A stretch of 64,000 nt of DNA from NCBI GenBank assembly GCA_026989355.1, contig JALSJM010000001.1, positions 163,238 to 227,237 on the forward strand, given 5' to 3'. The notes beneath the pieces are model-generated. The model made no database searches and was not told the DNA's origin. It saw only the letters and a list, made by a program, of their open reading frames with translations. Every line of letters starts with the position of its first letter. The stretch's first letter is position 1. The position numbers were made by a program, and so were the translations under genes. Source of the stretch: Paracoccaceae bacterium (GTDB lineage Bacteria; Pseudomonadota; Alphaproteobacteria; Rhodobacterales; Rhodobacteraceae). Shown one piece after another: positions 40,066-50,630 of this stretch.

Positions 40066-40716
40066 ATGATCCTTCCAGACTCGAAAAAGATGCGGATGGT
40101 TTCCCCGGAAAAGGCCCTGCCGGGCCGGGCCGAGCCCATTGCCACCGCCGAAACCCACTTCGTGTTTGGCCGCCCGTTGGCGGCGGCGGTGCCCGAGGGC
40201 ATGCAGCAGGCCATGTTCGGTATGGGTTGTTTCTGGGGGGCCGAGCGGCTGTTCTGGGAGCAGTCCGGCGTATGGCTCACCATGGTGGGCTACAGCGCCG
40301 GCCATACGCCGAATCCCACCTATGAAGAGGTTTGTACCGGCATGACCGGACATAACGAGGTGGTCCGGGTGATCTTCGATCCCTCCCGCATTTCCTATGA
40401 TGCTCTGCTGCGTCTGTTCTGGGAAAACCATGATCCCACCCAGGGCATGGCCCAGGGAAATGACCGCGGCACGCAATATCGCTCGGGTATCTATACCCAT
40501 GATGCAGATCAGCAGGCCCGCGCCGAGGCCAGCCGCCGGGCCTATGGCGCGCGCCTTGCCGCGCGGGGGCTTGGCCCGATTACCACCGAGATCCTGCCCG
40601 CGGGGCCCTTCTATCCTGCCGAAGGCCATCATCAGCAATATCTGGCGAAGAACCCGGGCGGCTATTGCGGGCTGCGGGGTACCGGGGTTGGATGCCCGGA
40701 GCCGGTCGCCGGTTGA
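40066..40716 (+). CDS. msrA: Peptide methionine sulfoxide reductase MsrA
   Basis: Reduces the S-epimer of methionine sulfoxide in proteins; 216 aa, similar over its full length to the long E. coli-type MsrA. The nucleophilic Cys is in [14 protein letters not shown]; substrate-binding residues in [18 protein letters not shown] and [12 protein letters not shown] are intact, and the C-terminus has CG residues in [12 protein letters not shown] for recycling. ATG 40066 follows AGGATGAGG; ATG 40057 would add three residues. Confidence 0.95.
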   Translation: MILPDSKKMRMVSPEKALPGRAEPIATAETHFVFGRPLAAAVPEGMQQAMFGMGCFWGAERLFWEQSGVWLTMVGYSAGHTPNPTYEEVCTGMTGHNEVVRVIFDPSRISYDALLRLFWENHDPTQGMAQGNDRGTQYRSGIYTHDADQQARAEASRRAYGARLAARGLGPITTEILPAGPFYPAEGHHQQYLAKNPGGYCGLRGTGVGCPEPVAG

Positions 40717-40784
40717 CCCCGGAGATTCATTCCGGGCTGCCGCGGTCTTCTTTCTCCAACCCGACCGGAATGCACAGGATCCCG

Positions 40785-41657
40785 ATGCCGACATTCACAG
40801 CCCTGACCACAGTTGAAGGCCGCAGCCCTGCCGAAAGGCTGGGAGAGACGCTGGAACGGATGACGCCCGAGCCGGTGGGCATCGGCGTGTTCGAGATCGA
40901 GGATGGTTCAGGCCTCTGGGAAGTGGGGGCCTATTTTGCCGAGCGGCCCGATGCGGCGGCGCTGGCCTTGCTGTCGGCAGCCTTCGGGGCGGCCCCTTTC
41001 CGGCTTTCCGAACTGCCCGAGCAGGATTGGGTGGCCAGGGTCAGGCGCGAGCTTGCGCCGGTGCGCGCCGGGCGGTTCTTCGTTTACGGCAGCCATGATG
41101 CCGACAAGATTCCCGAAGGGTCCGTGGGGCTGCTGATCGAGGCCTCGATGGCCTTCGGCACCGGCCATCACGGAACGACCCAGGGCTGTCTCATGGCGCT
41201 CGACAGACTGGCGCGCGAAGGTTTCATCGGCCGTAACGTGGCCGATATCGGCTGCGGCACCGCGGTGCTGGCGATGGCAGCGGCGCGGTTGTGGCCCGAA
41301 TATCCGGTGCTGGCCGGCGATATCGACAATCAGGCGGTCGAGGTGGCGCGGGCGAATGTTGCGGCGAACGGGCTTGAGGGGCGGGTGGTCTGTGTCGAGG
41401 CAGCCGGCTTCGATCATCCGAAACTGCGCGAAAGGGCCCCCCATGATCTGGTTTTCGCCAATATCCTGAAGGGGCCGCTGATCGGGCTTGCACCGGAGAT
41501 GGGTGATTCGCTGGTGCCGGGGGGATATGCGATTCTTTCGGGCATATTGAACGAACAGGCCGCCGAGGTGATCGGTGCCTATCTACGGAACGGCTTCAAT
41601 CTGCACGCAAGAGAGCAGATTGTTGAATGGACGACGCTAATCTTGAGAAAGACGTAA
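40785..41657 (+). CDS. prmA: Ribosomal protein L11 methyltransferase (50S)
   Basis: Methylates ribosomal protein L11 using SAM; 290 aa. SAM-binding residues are in FGTGHHGTTQGCLMALD and VADIGCGTAVLAMAAARLWP; the NPPxh-like catalytic segment reads DLVFANILKGPLIGLAP. The N-terminal substrate-binding domain is somewhat diverged, as in other alphaproteobacteria. ATG 40785 with AGGA 6 nt ahead is chosen over ATG 40770. Confidence 0.9.
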   Translation: MPTFTALTTVEGRSPAERLGETLERMTPEPVGIGVFEIEDGSGLWEVGAYFAERPDAAALALLSAAFGAAPFRLSELPEQDWVARVRRELAPVRAGRFFVYGSHDADKIPEGSVGLLIEASMAFGTGHHGTTQGCLMALDRLAREGFIGRNVADIGCGTAVLAMAAARLWPEYPVLAGDIDNQAVEVARANVAANGLEGRVVCVEAAGFDHPKLRERAPHDLVFANILKGPLIGLAPEMGDSLVPGGYAILSGILNEQAAEVIGAYLRNGFNLHAREQIVEWTTLILRKT

Positions 41658-41783
41658 CGTCTGAAACCGAAAATTCCCGGAAACTGCCATATTCGTCTTG
41701 GTTTTGCCACAATTCATGTGATTACTATCGGGATATCCGGGGGCACTGGATACGGGAATATTGATATGAGTTCGGAGGCCGCC

Positions 41784-42143
41784 ATGGCGAAAGCCACACT
41801 CCAACCGGTTGACAAGACATTCGGCAAGCGTCTGCGCCGGATCCGCAAGCGTCATCGCAAGCTTGCGCAAGGCTATGTGCAGACGATCAATCATGACGGG
41901 CTGATCATCGCGAAACCGCGCCGCAGGCGTTCGGTGTTCCCATGGAAGGGGATTGCGCTGATGCTGGTTGCGCTGTTCGCTTTCAAGGGAGTTCTGCATG
42001 CACAGCTGGGTGCGACAACCTATGATCGGCGGGTGGCCACGCTGCAGAACGGCACGATTGTCGAAAAGGCCGGCGCCTGGGCGATGCAGGCCGACCCGCT
42101 GACGCTGTGGATCTCTGCCCAGGTGCGTTCGTTCCTGCGCTGA
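41784..42143 (+). CDS. Small basic single-pass membrane protein, function unknown
   Basis: 119 aa. A strongly basic N-terminal region (residues ~12-55, many Arg/Lys, e.g. KRLRRIRKRHRKLAQGY) is followed by one TM helix (GIALMLVALFAFKGVLHAQL, about 58-77) and a short C-terminal part. By the positive-inside rule the N-terminus is cytoplasmic. ATG 41784 has GGAGG 5 nt before it. I do not recognise the family; position between prmA and ruvC gives no clear hint. Confidence 0.7.
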   Translation: MAKATLQPVDKTFGKRLRRIRKRHRKLAQGYVQTINHDGLIIAKPRRRRSVFPWKGIALMLVALFAFKGVLHAQLGATTYDRRVATLQNGTIVEKAGAWAMQADPLTLWISAQVRSFLR

Positions 42144-42503
42144 ACCGTCAGGGTCGGACGTCCGGGCCTGAAACCGGACCAGGGCGTCGGGGGATGCCGC
42201 CGGACTGCGGCAGGCACAGGGTTTCCGTCGTGGGCCAGCACATCAGGAATGGCCGCGGTGCAGAACGGCCGCCCGATCTTTCGGGCGGCCTTCTCCGTGA
42301 GCGGCCGGCCTGTCTCCGAAGCAATGCCGTTGGCGTTACCATCCGTGGGCCGATCGGATGCGTTTCCCCGGAACCCGGTCAGCCGCTCGGCCGGGATATT
42401 CCGCGCGACGGTTTCCGTATCGTTCCGGGCAGGCACCGGCATTGGCAAATGTTCGCGTTTCGTGCTAGGCCTTTCGCAAAGCAGGAAAAGAGCAGGGCCA
42501 GCC
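42144..42503 (+). other. Non-coding interval before ruvC
   Basis: 360 bp with no convincing gene on either strand. It contains one strong stem-loop (42267-42290, listed separately) and otherwise GC-rich sequence with no clear promoter that I can recognise. Confidence 0.5.
42267..42296 (+). terminator. Stem-loop terminator
   Basis: GGCCGCCCGA (42267-42276) pairs perfectly with TCGGGCGGCC (42281-42290) around TCTT; a short pyrimidine run TTCTCC follows. It probably ends transcription of the 41784-42143 gene. Confidence 0.65.
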
Positions 42504-43010
42504 ATGCGCGTTTTGGGGATCGACCCGGGGCTGAGAAACCTTGGATGGGGTGTGATCGATTGCGAAACCGGTCGCCTTCGCCATGTCGCGAACGGGGTAT
42601 GCCGATCGGCAGGCAGCAGCCTGGCCGAGCGTTTGCTGTCGCTTTACCGTCAGCTTTCCACGGTTTTACGCGAATATGCTCCTGATACGGCAGCGGTCGA
42701 AAACACCTTCGTCAACAGGGACGGCGCTGCAACGCTGAAGCTTGGCCAGGCGCGTGGCATTGCCCTGCTGGCCCCGGCCGAGGCGGGGCTTGTGGTTGGT
42801 GAATATGCTCCCAATACCGTGAAAAAGGCGGTTGTGGGGGTAGGCCATGCCGGCAAGGGGCAGATCGAACACATGGTGCGCATGCAACTGCCGGGGGCCG
42901 AACCGGCCGGCCCCGATGCGGCCGATGCGCTGGCGATCGCCATCTGTCATGCGCATCACATGCAGTCGGCCGGCCGCCTGGATGCCGCCCTGCAGAGGGC
43001 AGGCGCATGA
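42504..43010 (+). CDS. ruvC: Crossover junction endodeoxyribonuclease RuvC
   Basis: Resolves Holliday junctions; 168 aa. Acidic catalytic residues are seen in [14 protein letters not shown] (Asp), AAVENTFVN (Glu) and [15 protein letters not shown] (two Asp). ATG 42504 is where the family begins, preceded by an AGCAGGGCCAGCC spacer. It overlaps ruvA by 4 nt, giving ruvC-ruvA-ruvB. Confidence 0.96.
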   Translation: MRVLGIDPGLRNLGWGVIDCETGRLRHVANGVCRSAGSSLAERLLSLYRQLSTVLREYAPDTAAVENTFVNRDGAATLKLGQARGIALLAPAEAGLVVGEYAPNTVKKAVVGVGHAGKGQIEHMVRMQLPGAEPAGPDAADALAIAICHAHHMQSAGRLDAALQRAGA

Positions 43011-43720
43011 TCGGCCGGATCGCGGGTCGGCTGGACTATCGGGCCGACGACCATGTGCTGATCGACGTGCGCGGGGTGGGCTATCTTGTGCATGTGTCCG
43101 AACGCACGCTTGCGGCGCTTCCGCAGCCGGGCAGTGCGGTGGCGCTTTATACCGATCTTCTGGTGCGCGAGGATCTGCTGCAGCTTTACGGCTTTGCAAC
43201 GCTTCTGGAAAAGGAATGGCACCGGTTGCTGATGAGTGTGCAGGGGGTTGGCGCCAGGGCGTCGCTGGCCATTCTCGGCACGCTCGGGGCCGAAGGGGTG
43301 AGCCGGGCCATTGCCCTTGGCGATGTGACGGCGATCAGGGCGGCGCGCGGCGTTGGTCCGAAAACCGCGCAGCGCGTGGTGAACGAACTGCAGGACAAGG
43401 CGCCCGCAGTGATGGCCCTGGCCGCCGTGGCAGGCGCCCCCCCCGGCACCATCCCGAACGCCGTTCCCGACGCTGGAGCCGGGGATGCACCCTCCGAGCC
43501 TGCGGCGGCTCCCGTTGCCGGATCGGTGGGGGAGGAGGCCTCTCGGTCCCCCGGCAGTGATGGCAACGCTCAGGCCGAGGCGCTTTCGGCGCTGCAGAAT
43601 CTGGGTTATGCCCCGGCCGAGGCCGCAACCGCGGTGGCACAGGCGGCCGGGCAGGCCCCCGAGGCCGATACCGCTGCGCTGATCCGTGTGGCGCTCAGAT
43701 TGCTGGCTCCGAAGGGATAG
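43007..43720 (+). CDS. ruvA: Holliday junction branch migration protein RuvA
   Basis: Junction-binding tetramer of the RuvAB motor; 237 aa, longer than the ~205 of E. coli. The N-terminal OB domain ([19 protein letters not shown]) and the two helix-hairpin-helix motifs ([34 protein letters not shown]) are intact. A Pro/Ala/Gly-rich linker of about 50 residues (~140-190) then leads to domain III ([20 protein letters not shown]), which contacts RuvB; the linker accounts for the extra length. Confidence 0.95.
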   Translation: MIGRIAGRLDYRADDHVLIDVRGVGYLVHVSERTLAALPQPGSAVALYTDLLVREDLLQLYGFATLLEKEWHRLLMSVQGVGARASLAILGTLGAEGVSRAIALGDVTAIRAARGVGPKTAQRVVNELQDKAPAVMALAAVAGAPPGTIPNAVPDAGAGDAPSEPAAAPVAGSVGEEASRSPGSDGNAQAEALSALQNLGYAPAEAATAVAQAAGQAPEADTAALIRVALRLLAPKG

Positions 43721-43723
43721 GCG

Positions 43724-44743
43724 ATGAGCGAACCCGACCCGACCCTGCGCCCCGACCCGCACCCCGATGATCCTGATCGGGCGCTGCGGCCACAGACCCT
43801 GTCGGAGTTCATCGGTCAGGCCGAAGCCCGGGGAAACCTGGCCGTGTTCATCGAAAGCGCCCGCCGACGGGGGCAGACGATGGACCATGTCCTGTTCCAC
43901 GGCCCCCCCGGCCTGGGCAAGACGACGCTGGCCCAGATCATGGCGCGCGAACTGGGTGTGAACTTCCGCATGACCAGCGGCCCGGTGCTGGCGCGCGCCG
44001 GCGATCTGGCGGCGATCCTCACCAATCTCGAACGCGGGGACGTGCTGTTCATCGACGAAATCCACCGTCTCAACCCGGTGGTGGAAGAGGTGCTTTATCC
44101 GGCGCTCGAGGATTTCGAACTTGATCTGGTGATCGGCGAAGGCCCGGCGGCGCGCACCGTGCGCATCGAACTTCAGCCCTTTACGCTGGTGGGTGCCACC
44201 ACCCGCCTTGGCCTGCTCACCACGCCGCTGCGCGACCGTTTCGGCATTCCCGTGCGGCTGCAGTTCTATACGGTGGACGAACTGCACCAGATCCTCAGCC
44301 GCGGTGCCCGGCTTCTGGGGGTGCCCGCCCATGACGATGGTCTGCATGAAATCGCCCTGCGGGCCCGCGGCACGCCGCGTATCGCCGGGCGGCTGCTGCG
44401 CCGGGTGGTGGATTTCGCCGTGGTCGAAGGTAATGGCGAAATCACCCGCACCATCGCCGACAGCGCCCTGACCCGTCTTGGCGTCGATCACCTGGGGCTT
44501 GACGGGGCCGATCGGCGCTATCTGCGGCTGATCGCCGAAAATTATGGCGGCGGGCCGGTCGGGGCCGAGACACTGAGCGCAGCGCTTTCGGAAAGCCGCG
44601 ATGCATTGGAAGAGGTGATCGAACCCTTCCTGCTGCAGCAGGGGCTGATCCAGCGTACCCCCCGTGGGCGCCTGCTGGCGCGCAAGGCCTGGCAGCATCT
44701 GGGGCTGACGGCACCAGGGGGCGAAGAGGATCTGTTCGGCTGA
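43724..44743 (+). CDS. ruvB: Holliday junction branch migration ATPase RuvB
   Basis: Hexameric AAA+ motor driving branch migration; 339 aa. Walker A is [12 protein letters not shown], Walker [14 protein letters not shown], sensor/arginine-finger region [18 protein letters not shown]. The winged-helix C-terminus ends [20 protein letters not shown]. It begins 3 bp after ruvA. Confidence 0.97.
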   Translation: MSEPDPTLRPDPHPDDPDRALRPQTLSEFIGQAEARGNLAVFIESARRRGQTMDHVLFHGPPGLGKTTLAQIMARELGVNFRMTSGPVLARAGDLAAILTNLERGDVLFIDEIHRLNPVVEEVLYPALEDFELDLVIGEGPAARTVRIELQPFTLVGATTRLGLLTTPLRDRFGIPVRLQFYTVDELHQILSRGARLLGVPAHDDGLHEIALRARGTPRIAGRLLRRVVDFAVVEGNGEITRTIADSALTRLGVDHLGLDGADRRYLRLIAENYGGGPVGAETLSAALSESRDALEEVIEPFLLQQGLIQRTPRGRLLARKAWQHLGLTAPGGEEDLFG

Positions 44744-44820
44744 AGGGGCCTCTGGCATGAAAGGGCCGCCGGGGAAAAGGCTGCCGGGGAAATCGCCGGA
44801 TAGCAGAAAGGAAGCGAGCG

Positions 44821-45243
44821 ATGAGCCACCGATTTCCGGTTCGCGTCTATTACGAAGACACCGATCTTGCCGGTATTGTCTATTACGCCAATTACCTGAA
44901 GTTCATTGAACGGGCACGCAGCGAATGCGTGCGTGAGCTGGGCATCGACCAGCGGGCCCTGAAGGCGGCCGACGGCCTGGTTTTTGCGGTGCGCCGGATT
45001 GAGGCCGATTACCTGCGCCCCGCCCTGTTCGATGACCAGCTGACAGTGGAGACCACCTTGGCGGGGCTTGGCGGTGCACGGCTGGAGATGGAACAGAAGG
45101 TGCTGCGCGGCGAAGAGGCGTTGTTTCATGCGCGGGTGGTTCTTGTGATGCTCGATTCCGACGGACGGCCAGTGCGCATCCCGGCAGATATCCGCCGGCG
45201 TCTGTCCCTGATCGGCAAAAACGGCGCATTTGTGCGCCGATGA
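44821..45243 (+). CDS. ybgC: Tol-Pal system-associated acyl-CoA thioesterase YbgC
   Basis: 140-aa hot-dog fold thioesterase encoded first in the tol-pal cluster; acts on short-chain or acyl-carrier-protein thioesters. The active-site Asp motif is in YYEDTDLAGIVYYANYLKF. The following ERARSE segment is typical of the family. It is 77 bp after ruvB and 90 bp before tolQ. Confidence 0.93.
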   Translation: MSHRFPVRVYYEDTDLAGIVYYANYLKFIERARSECVRELGIDQRALKAADGLVFAVRRIEADYLRPALFDDQLTVETTLAGLGGARLEMEQKVLRGEEALFHARVVLVMLDSDGRPVRIPADIRRRLSLIGKNGAFVRR

Positions 45244-45333
45244 TGGTAATTCGCTTGAAACTGCGCTAATGTGAGGCCAATCAGAGCCGCAGGAGCGGCC
45301 AAAAACAAGAGCAGACGCAACAAGAGCAGGCAC

Positions 45334-46029
45334 ATGGAAACCGAAACACTTGCGCTGGCGCAGGAGATTGATTTCTCCTTCTGGGCGCTGTTCATGCGCG
45401 CAACGCCCACCGTGCAGATCGTGATGATCCTGCTGATCGTCGCTTCCTTCTGGTCCTGGGCAATCATCATCCAGAAACTGATCAACTATCGCCGGGCCCG
45501 CCGCCTGGCCGATGAATTCGACCGCGCCTTCTGGTCGGGCGAGCCGCTTGACGAACTGTTCGACAAGATCGGTCCAAACCCGCGCGGTGGCCCCGAAACG
45601 GTATTCGCCGCCGGGATGATGGAATGGCGTCGTTCGCACCGGGCCGACGGCGGGCTGATCACCGGCGCACAGGCACGGATCGACCGTTCGATGGACGTGG
45701 CCATCGCCAAGGAAGAAGAGAACATCACCCGCGGTCTGAACTTCCTGGCCACGGTGGGTTCGGCGGCCCCCTTCGTAGGGCTGTTCGGCACCGTCTGGGG
45801 CATCAAGAATTCCTTCGAGGAAATCGCCATTCAGCAGAATACCAACCTTGCGGTGGTGGCACCCGGTATCGCCGAAGCGCTGATTGCTACCGGGCTGGGC
45901 TTGCTGGCGGCCATTCCGGCGGTGGTATTCTATAACAAGCTTTCCACCGACAGTGATCGTATCCTGGCCGGATACTCTGCCTTCGCCGACGAATTCTCGA
46001 CCATCCTCAGCCGCCAGCTGGACAGCTGA
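45334..46029 (+). CDS. tolQ: Tol-Pal system protein TolQ
   Basis: Inner-membrane proton channel subunit of the Tol motor, ExbB/MotA family; 231 aa. One N-terminal TM (VQIVMILLIVASFWSWAIII) and two further TMs near residues 140-200, with the family core LNFLATVGSAAPFVGLFGTV and ATGLGLLAAIPAVVFYNKL. ATG 45334 (METETLAL) is used. It is followed after 1 bp by tolR. Confidence 0.95.
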   Translation: METETLALAQEIDFSFWALFMRATPTVQIVMILLIVASFWSWAIIIQKLINYRRARRLADEFDRAFWSGEPLDELFDKIGPNPRGGPETVFAAGMMEWRRSHRADGGLITGAQARIDRSMDVAIAKEEENITRGLNFLATVGSAAPFVGLFGTVWGIKNSFEEIAIQQNTNLAVVAPGIAEALIATGLGLLAAIPAVVFYNKLSTDSDRILAGYSAFADEFSTILSRQLDS

Positions 46030-46030
46030 C

Positions 46031-46507
46031 ATGATGGGTGGCGGCGTTCCAGACAGCGGTGGCAGCGGACGTTCGCGGCGCGGGCGGCGGCGAAAGACGC
46101 AGCCGATGGCCGAAATCAACGTCACGCCGATGGTCGATGTGATGCTGGTGCTGCTGATCATCTTCATGGTGGCGGCACCGATGATGACGGCAGGAGTGCC
46201 GGTGGAACTGCCGGAAACCGCCGCGGGCGCATTGCCGGACGAAGAGGAAGAGCCGCTGGCAATCACCCTGACCGCCGACGGGCGGGTGATGATCCAGACG
46301 ACCGAGGTCAACCCGCAGGAACTGATCGCCAGGCTGCGTGCCATCGCCGCCGAGCGCCGGGGCGACAAGGTATTCCTGCGTGCCGATGGAGCGATCCCCT
46401 ATGCCCGGGTGGCCGAGGTGATGGGGGCGCTGAACGCCGCCGGATTCCGCAATATCGGCCTGGTTACCGAAACCGGCGGGCCGCGGTTTGACGGGCAGGG
46501 CGGATAG
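46031..46507 (+). CDS. tolR: Tol-Pal system protein TolR
   Basis: 158-aa ExbD-like partner of TolQ. After a basic Gly-rich N-terminus come MAEINVTPMVDVMLVLLIIF, with the membrane Asp that carries protons, and a periplasmic domain. It works with TolQ and TolA to keep the outer membrane constricted at division. It lies between tolQ (1 bp gap) and tolA (12 bp gap). Confidence 0.94.
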   Translation: MMGGGVPDSGGSGRSRRGRRRKTQPMAEINVTPMVDVMLVLLIIFMVAAPMMTAGVPVELPETAAGALPDEEEEPLAITLTADGRVMIQTTEVNPQELIARLRAIAAERRGDKVFLRADGAIPYARVAEVMGALNAAGFRNIGLVTETGGPRFDGQGG

Positions 46508-46519
46508 CGGGGCGGGGCG

Positions 46520-47689
46520 GTGAACATCCGCGACAATACCGGCGTGATCGTTTCGGGCATCGGGCATCTGGTGCTGATCGGCTGGGCCCTTCTGGCGCCG
46601 TTCTTCCAGAGCAACGGCAAGGCCCTGCCTGTTGCCACGACCGAGGTATCGCTGATCTCGGCCGAGGAATTCGCGGCGCTCAACGTGCCGCAGGACAGCC
46701 AGCCGTCAATTCCCCGGGCGGAAATCACCCCGCCCGTGCCCACGCCTTCGGACCCGGCGGAAACCGCGCTTCCCGCGCCTGCGCCGGAAAGCGAACCGGC
46801 AGTGTCGCCGCCACCCGAACCTGCGCCCGTGCCCGTGCCGCCGCCGGAAAAGCCCCCCGAGGTCGAGGCTCCGCCCGCCGCCCCCCCGGCCGAAGTTGCG
46901 GATACGCCCCCCGACACCCCCGCGCCGCCGCCTGCCGAGCAGGTGGTGATCGATGCACCCCCTTCCGATAGGCCCACCCCGCGGGCGGCCCCGCGTGTGG
47001 CTCCGCGCCCTGCCGAACCCGCTCCGCCCAAGGCCGCCCCGGCCGATGCGGTAACCGAAGAGGTGCGCCCCGATCCCGAGGCCGAGTCCCCCGTTCCCGA
47101 GGCCGAGGCTGCCGCCCCGCCCGAGGCCACGACAGAGATCGTGACCGAGGCCGAAAAGCCCGCGTCTGCGGCGCCGCAGCGCTCGTTGCGTCCGCGCTCC
47201 CGCCCCAATCGTCCCGCGCTCCCCGCGGTGCCGGTTGAAACGGCCACGCCGCAGGAACCCGCAGCCGACGCCATGGCCGAAGCGATCGCTGCTGCCGTGC
47301 AGGATGCCAACAGCGCCCCGGTGTCCGGGGCGGCCGCGCCACAGGAGGAAACGGCCGCTGCCGGCCCGCCTCTTTCGCGGGGTGAAAAGGATGCCCTGCG
47401 GGTAGCGGTGTCGCGTTGCTGGAACGTGGGTTCGCTGTCGTCCGAAGCGCTTGCAACCACCGTGGTGGTGGCGGTTTCGCTTTCGCGCGACGGCAGGCCG
47501 AAGCCCGGCACGATCAGGATGCTTTCGGCTTCGGGTGGCACCCCGGCCTCGGCCCGTCAGGCCTTCGAGGCGGCGCGCCGCGCCATCCTGCGCTGTGGCG
47601 CCGGTGGCTATGATCTGCCGATCGGGAAATACGATCACTGGCGGGATATTGAAATTACCTTCAATCCGGAGAAAATGAGGATCAAATGA
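46520..47689 (+). CDS. tolA: TolA-like protein (TonB C-terminal domain)
   Basis: Periplasm-spanning link of the Tol system; 389 aa. One N-terminal TM ([17 protein letters not shown]), a long domain rich in Pro, Ala and Glu (residues ~65-260) in place of the Lys/Ala helix of E. coli TolA, and a C-terminal globular TolA/TonB fold starting [20 protein letters not shown]. Start is GTG. The low-complexity spacer gives a shifted, GC-rich base composition. It overlaps tolB by 4 nt. Confidence 0.88.
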   Translation: MNIRDNTGVIVSGIGHLVLIGWALLAPFFQSNGKALPVATTEVSLISAEEFAALNVPQDSQPSIPRAEITPPVPTPSDPAETALPAPAPESEPAVSPPPEPAPVPVPPPEKPPEVEAPPAAPPAEVADTPPDTPAPPPAEQVVIDAPPSDRPTPRAAPRVAPRPAEPAPPKAAPADAVTEEVRPDPEAESPVPEAEAAAPPEATTEIVTEAEKPASAAPQRSLRPRSRPNRPALPAVPVETATPQEPAADAMAEAIAAAVQDANSAPVSGAAAPQEETAAAGPPLSRGEKDALRVAVSRCWNVGSLSSEALATTVVVAVSLSRDGRPKPGTIRMLSASGGTPASARQAFEAARRAILRCGAGGYDLPIGKYDHWRDIEITFNPEKMRIK

Positions 47690-49029
47690 CCTGTCTGCGC
47701 ATTCTTTCCCTTGTTCTGGTCCTCTCGGGCCTTGCGGCCGGCGGCCTCACCTCCGTTTCGGCTCAGGAAAACCCCGGCCCCTTGCGGATCATCATCGATG
47801 AAGGCGTGATCGAGCCGCTGCCCTTTGCCGTACCGGATTTCATTGCCGAAAACGGTGCGGCCGGGGAATATTCCACACGGATCGCGCGGGTGATCGCCGC
47901 GGATCTGCAGGGCACCGGGCTGTTTCGCGAGATTCCGAAAGAGGCCTTCATCTCGACTCTGACCAGTTTCGATGCCCCCGTGCAGTATGCCGACTGGAAG
48001 GCGATCAATGCACAGGCGCTGATCACCGGGGCCGTTCATGTGGGCGCCGGAGGGCGGCTGACGGTCAAGTTCCGGGTGTTCGACGTGTTTTCCGGTGCCC
48101 AGCTTGGCAATGGTCTGCAGTTCAGCGGCACCACGGGCAGCTGGCGGCGGATGGGCCACAAGGTGGCCGATGCGGTTTACAGCCGGATCACCGGCGAAGG
48201 CCCCTATTTCGACAGCCGGGTAGCCTTCATCGCCGAAAGCGGCCCGAAGAACGCCCGCAAGAAGCGCCTTGCGATCATGGATTACGATGGTGCCAACGTG
48301 CAGTATCTGACCGACAGCAACGCGATCGTGTTGGCGCCGCGCTTTTCGCCGTCCGGCGACCGATTGCTCTATACCTCGTATGAAAGCGGCTTTCCACGGG
48401 TTTACCTGCTGGATCTGGCCACTGTCCGGCGCCAGGTGCTTGACGATCAGCCCGGCACCATGAGCTTTGCGCCGCGTTTCTCGCCCGACGGTCGCACGGT
48501 GCTGCTTTCGCTTTCGGTTGCGGGCAATACCGATATCTACAGTTACGATCTGACCACCGGTCAGCGCCGGCGCCTTACCTCGGCGCCTTCGATCGAGATC
48601 GCGCCCAGCTTTTCGCCCGATGGTCGCCAGATCGTGTTCACCTCTGACCGCTCCGGATCATCGCAGCTTTACATCATGCCCGCCGGTGGCGGCGAAGCGC
48701 GCCGCATCAGCGCCGGCCGCGGGCGCTACAACACGCCGGTCTGGTCTCCGCGTGGCGATCTGATTGCCTTCACCAAGCAGAGCAAGGGGCGCTTCCATAT
48801 CGGGGTGATGCGCACTGACGGCTCGGAAGAGCGGTTGCTGACGTCGTCGTTCCTTGATGAAGGGCCCACCTGGGCGCCCAACGGGCGGGTGATCATGTTC
48901 ACCCGCGAAACGGCCGGCGCCGGGGGCACGTCGGCGCTTTATACGGTGGATATCACCGGGCGAAACCTGCGGCGCGTGCCGTTTGACGGAGCGGCTTCGG
49001 ATCCGGCCTGGTCGCCGTTGTCGCGTTAG
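47686..49029 (+). CDS. tolB: Tol-Pal system beta-propeller protein TolB
   Basis: Periplasmic protein that binds Pal; 447 aa with a signal peptide ([20 protein letters not shown]). The N-terminal domain ([12 protein letters not shown]) is followed by six WD40-like TolB repeats recognisable from recurring FSPDGR motifs ([25 protein letters not shown]). The neighbouring pal gene is 233 bp downstream. Confidence 0.96.
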   Translation: MTCLRILSLVLVLSGLAAGGLTSVSAQENPGPLRIIIDEGVIEPLPFAVPDFIAENGAAGEYSTRIARVIAADLQGTGLFREIPKEAFISTLTSFDAPVQYADWKAINAQALITGAVHVGAGGRLTVKFRVFDVFSGAQLGNGLQFSGTTGSWRRMGHKVADAVYSRITGEGPYFDSRVAFIAESGPKNARKKRLAIMDYDGANVQYLTDSNAIVLAPRFSPSGDRLLYTSYESGFPRVYLLDLATVRRQVLDDQPGTMSFAPRFSPDGRTVLLSLSVAGNTDIYSYDLTTGQRRRLTSAPSIEIAPSFSPDGRQIVFTSDRSGSSQLYIMPAGGGEARRISAGRGRYNTPVWSPRGDLIAFTKQSKGRFHIGVMRTDGSEERLLTSSFLDEGPTWAPNGRVIMFTRETAGAGGTSALYTVDITGRNLRRVPFDGAASDPAWSPLSR

Positions 49030-49262
49030 GCTGCGGCAGGGCCGGAACAGGGCCGGGCATGGCTGCCAGCATGCGCCCGGCCTGCGGGTGCAGGGCCGTT
49101 TCCAAAGGTGGAAAGGGATGCTAGAGTGCGGACAGAACAGGGCCGTGAAGACAGAAGACCGACAATGCCGGAAGACGGGGAAGGCAATGGAAAGACGCGC
49201 CGGGGAAGGTGCGCGGCATGAAACGGGATCAGAACAGAACCACAAAAGAGCAGGATGCCAAG

Positions 49263-49775
49263 ATGACACATATGAAGAAGATTTTGCTGCTGACGATGGT
49301 GCTGGGCCTCGGCGCCTGCACCGATCCGGGCCGTTTCGGTGCGGGCGGCGGTGCGGACGCGGGTGCCGGTATGGCCGGGGCTGGGGCCGGAGCGGCCTCG
49401 GACCCGCGTTCGCCCGAGTATTTCCGCCAGACGGTGGGCGACCGCGTGCATTTTGCGGTTGATCAGAGCACCCTGACCGAGGAGGCCCGCACTACCCTGG
49501 CCGGGCAGGCCCGATGGCTGATGGACAACCCGGAATACACAGCCATCATCGAAGGCCACGCCGACGAGCAGGGCACGCGGGAATACAACCTGGCGCTTGG
49601 CGCCCGGCGTGCGGCAGCGGTGAAGGAATTCCTGGTGGCACAGGGAATCGCGGCCAACCGGCTGCGCACCATCAGCTATGGCAAGGAGCGTCCGATCGAG
49701 ATCTGCTCGAACGAATCCTGCTATGCCAAGAACCGACGTGCGGTCACCGTGATCACCGCTGGTGGCGGGGTCTGA
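49263..49775 (+). CDS. pal: Peptidoglycan-associated lipoprotein Pal
   Basis: Outer-membrane lipoprotein that grips peptidoglycan; 170 aa. Lipobox LGLGAC puts the lipidated Cys at residue 19. After a Gly/Ala-rich linker comes the OmpA-like domain with IIEGHADEQGTREYNLALGA, including the Asp and Arg that bind diaminopimelate. ATG 49263 has AGGA 7 nt upstream; an ATG three codons later is possible. Confidence 0.95.
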   Translation: MTHMKKILLLTMVLGLGACTDPGRFGAGGGADAGAGMAGAGAGAASDPRSPEYFRQTVGDRVHFAVDQSTLTEEARTTLAGQARWLMDNPEYTAIIEGHADEQGTREYNLALGARRAAAVKEFLVAQGIAANRLRTISYGKERPIEICSNESCYAKNRRAVTVITAGGGV

Positions 49776-49778
49776 GCC

Positions 49779-50630
49779 ATGCGCGGGACGGTTGGCCTGT
49801 TTGCGCTCTTCTGGGGGCTGGCAATGCTTGTTGCCGGCCCCGCGTCGGCCCAGCAGAGCCGGGCCGAGACGCTGGCCGACATCCGGCAGGAACTTTCAGT
49901 GCTCCACGTGGAAATCCAGCGCCTCAGGCGCGAACTTTCCACCACCGGTGCGCCGTCTGTCCGGATCGGTGGCAACACGCCTCTTGAACGCCTTGATGCC
50001 ATCGAGGCAGCCCTTCGCGCGCTGACCGCCAAGACCGAGGCGCTGGAACTTCGCGTCGATCGTATCGTGCGCGACGGCACCAACCGGATCGGCGATCTGG
50101 AGTTCCGGCTGGTCGAGCTTGAGGGCGGTGATGTGAGCAAGCTGAAGGAGACCACCACCCTTGGCGGCGGAGCCATGCCTTTGGCCGGCAGTGCTGGGGC
50201 TGCCGGTGGACCGGGAACGCCGGGTGCCGAAGATGCGCCGGAAATGGCCGTGGGAGAACGCGCGGACTTCGACCGCGCCAGATCTGCCCTGGATGCCGGC
50301 GATTTCGATACCGCGGCCGATCTGTTCGCGGCCTATGCCGAAACCTATCCCGGTGGCGTGTTCAGCACCGATGCGCATATTCTGCGCGGGCAGGCGCTGG
50401 AGAGCGCCGGCCGCACCGCCGAGGCCGCGCGTGCCTATCTTGACGCCTTTTCCGGTGCCCCCGAGGGCAAGCGCGCTCCCGAGGCGCTCTATCGTCTGGG
50501 CAAGTCGCTCGGAGATCTGGGCAAGACGCAGGAAGCCTGTCTGACCCTTGCCGAGGTAGGCGCGCGCTTTCCGGGAACGCCTTCGGTCGCGCAGGCCGAG
50601 ACTGCGATGCAGGCCCTGGGCTGCAATTGA
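49779..50630 (+). CDS. cpoB: Tol-Pal system protein CpoB/YbgF
   Basis: Periplasmic regulator linking Tol to peptidoglycan synthesis; 283 aa. Signal peptide (LFALFWGLAMLVAGPASA), then a trimerising coiled coil (residues ~27-110, rich in heptad Leu/Arg/Glu), a Gly/Ala linker and a C-terminal TPR region (AGDFDTAADLFAAYAETYPG; APEALYRLGKSLGDLGKTQE). It starts 3 bp after pal and overlaps tilS by 4 nt. Confidence 0.92.
   Translation: MRGTVGLFALFWGLAMLVAGPASAQQSRAETLADIRQELSVLHVEIQRLRRELSTTGAPSVRIGGNTPLERLDAIEAALRALTAKTEALELRVDRIVRDGTNRIGDLEFRLVELEGGDVSKLKETTTLGGGAMPLAGSAGAAGGPGTPGAEDAPEMAVGERADFDRARSALDAGDFDTAADLFAAYAETYPGGVFSTDAHILRGQALESAGRTAEAARAYLDAFSGAPEGKRAPEALYRLGKSLGDLGKTQEACLTLAEVGARFPGTPSVAQAETAMQALGCN

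Noticed and set aside
46800..47350. Pro/Ala/Glu-rich repetitive stretch as a possible repeat element
   Set aside because: It is the low-complexity periplasmic spacer of TolA, in frame with intact N- and C-terminal domains.
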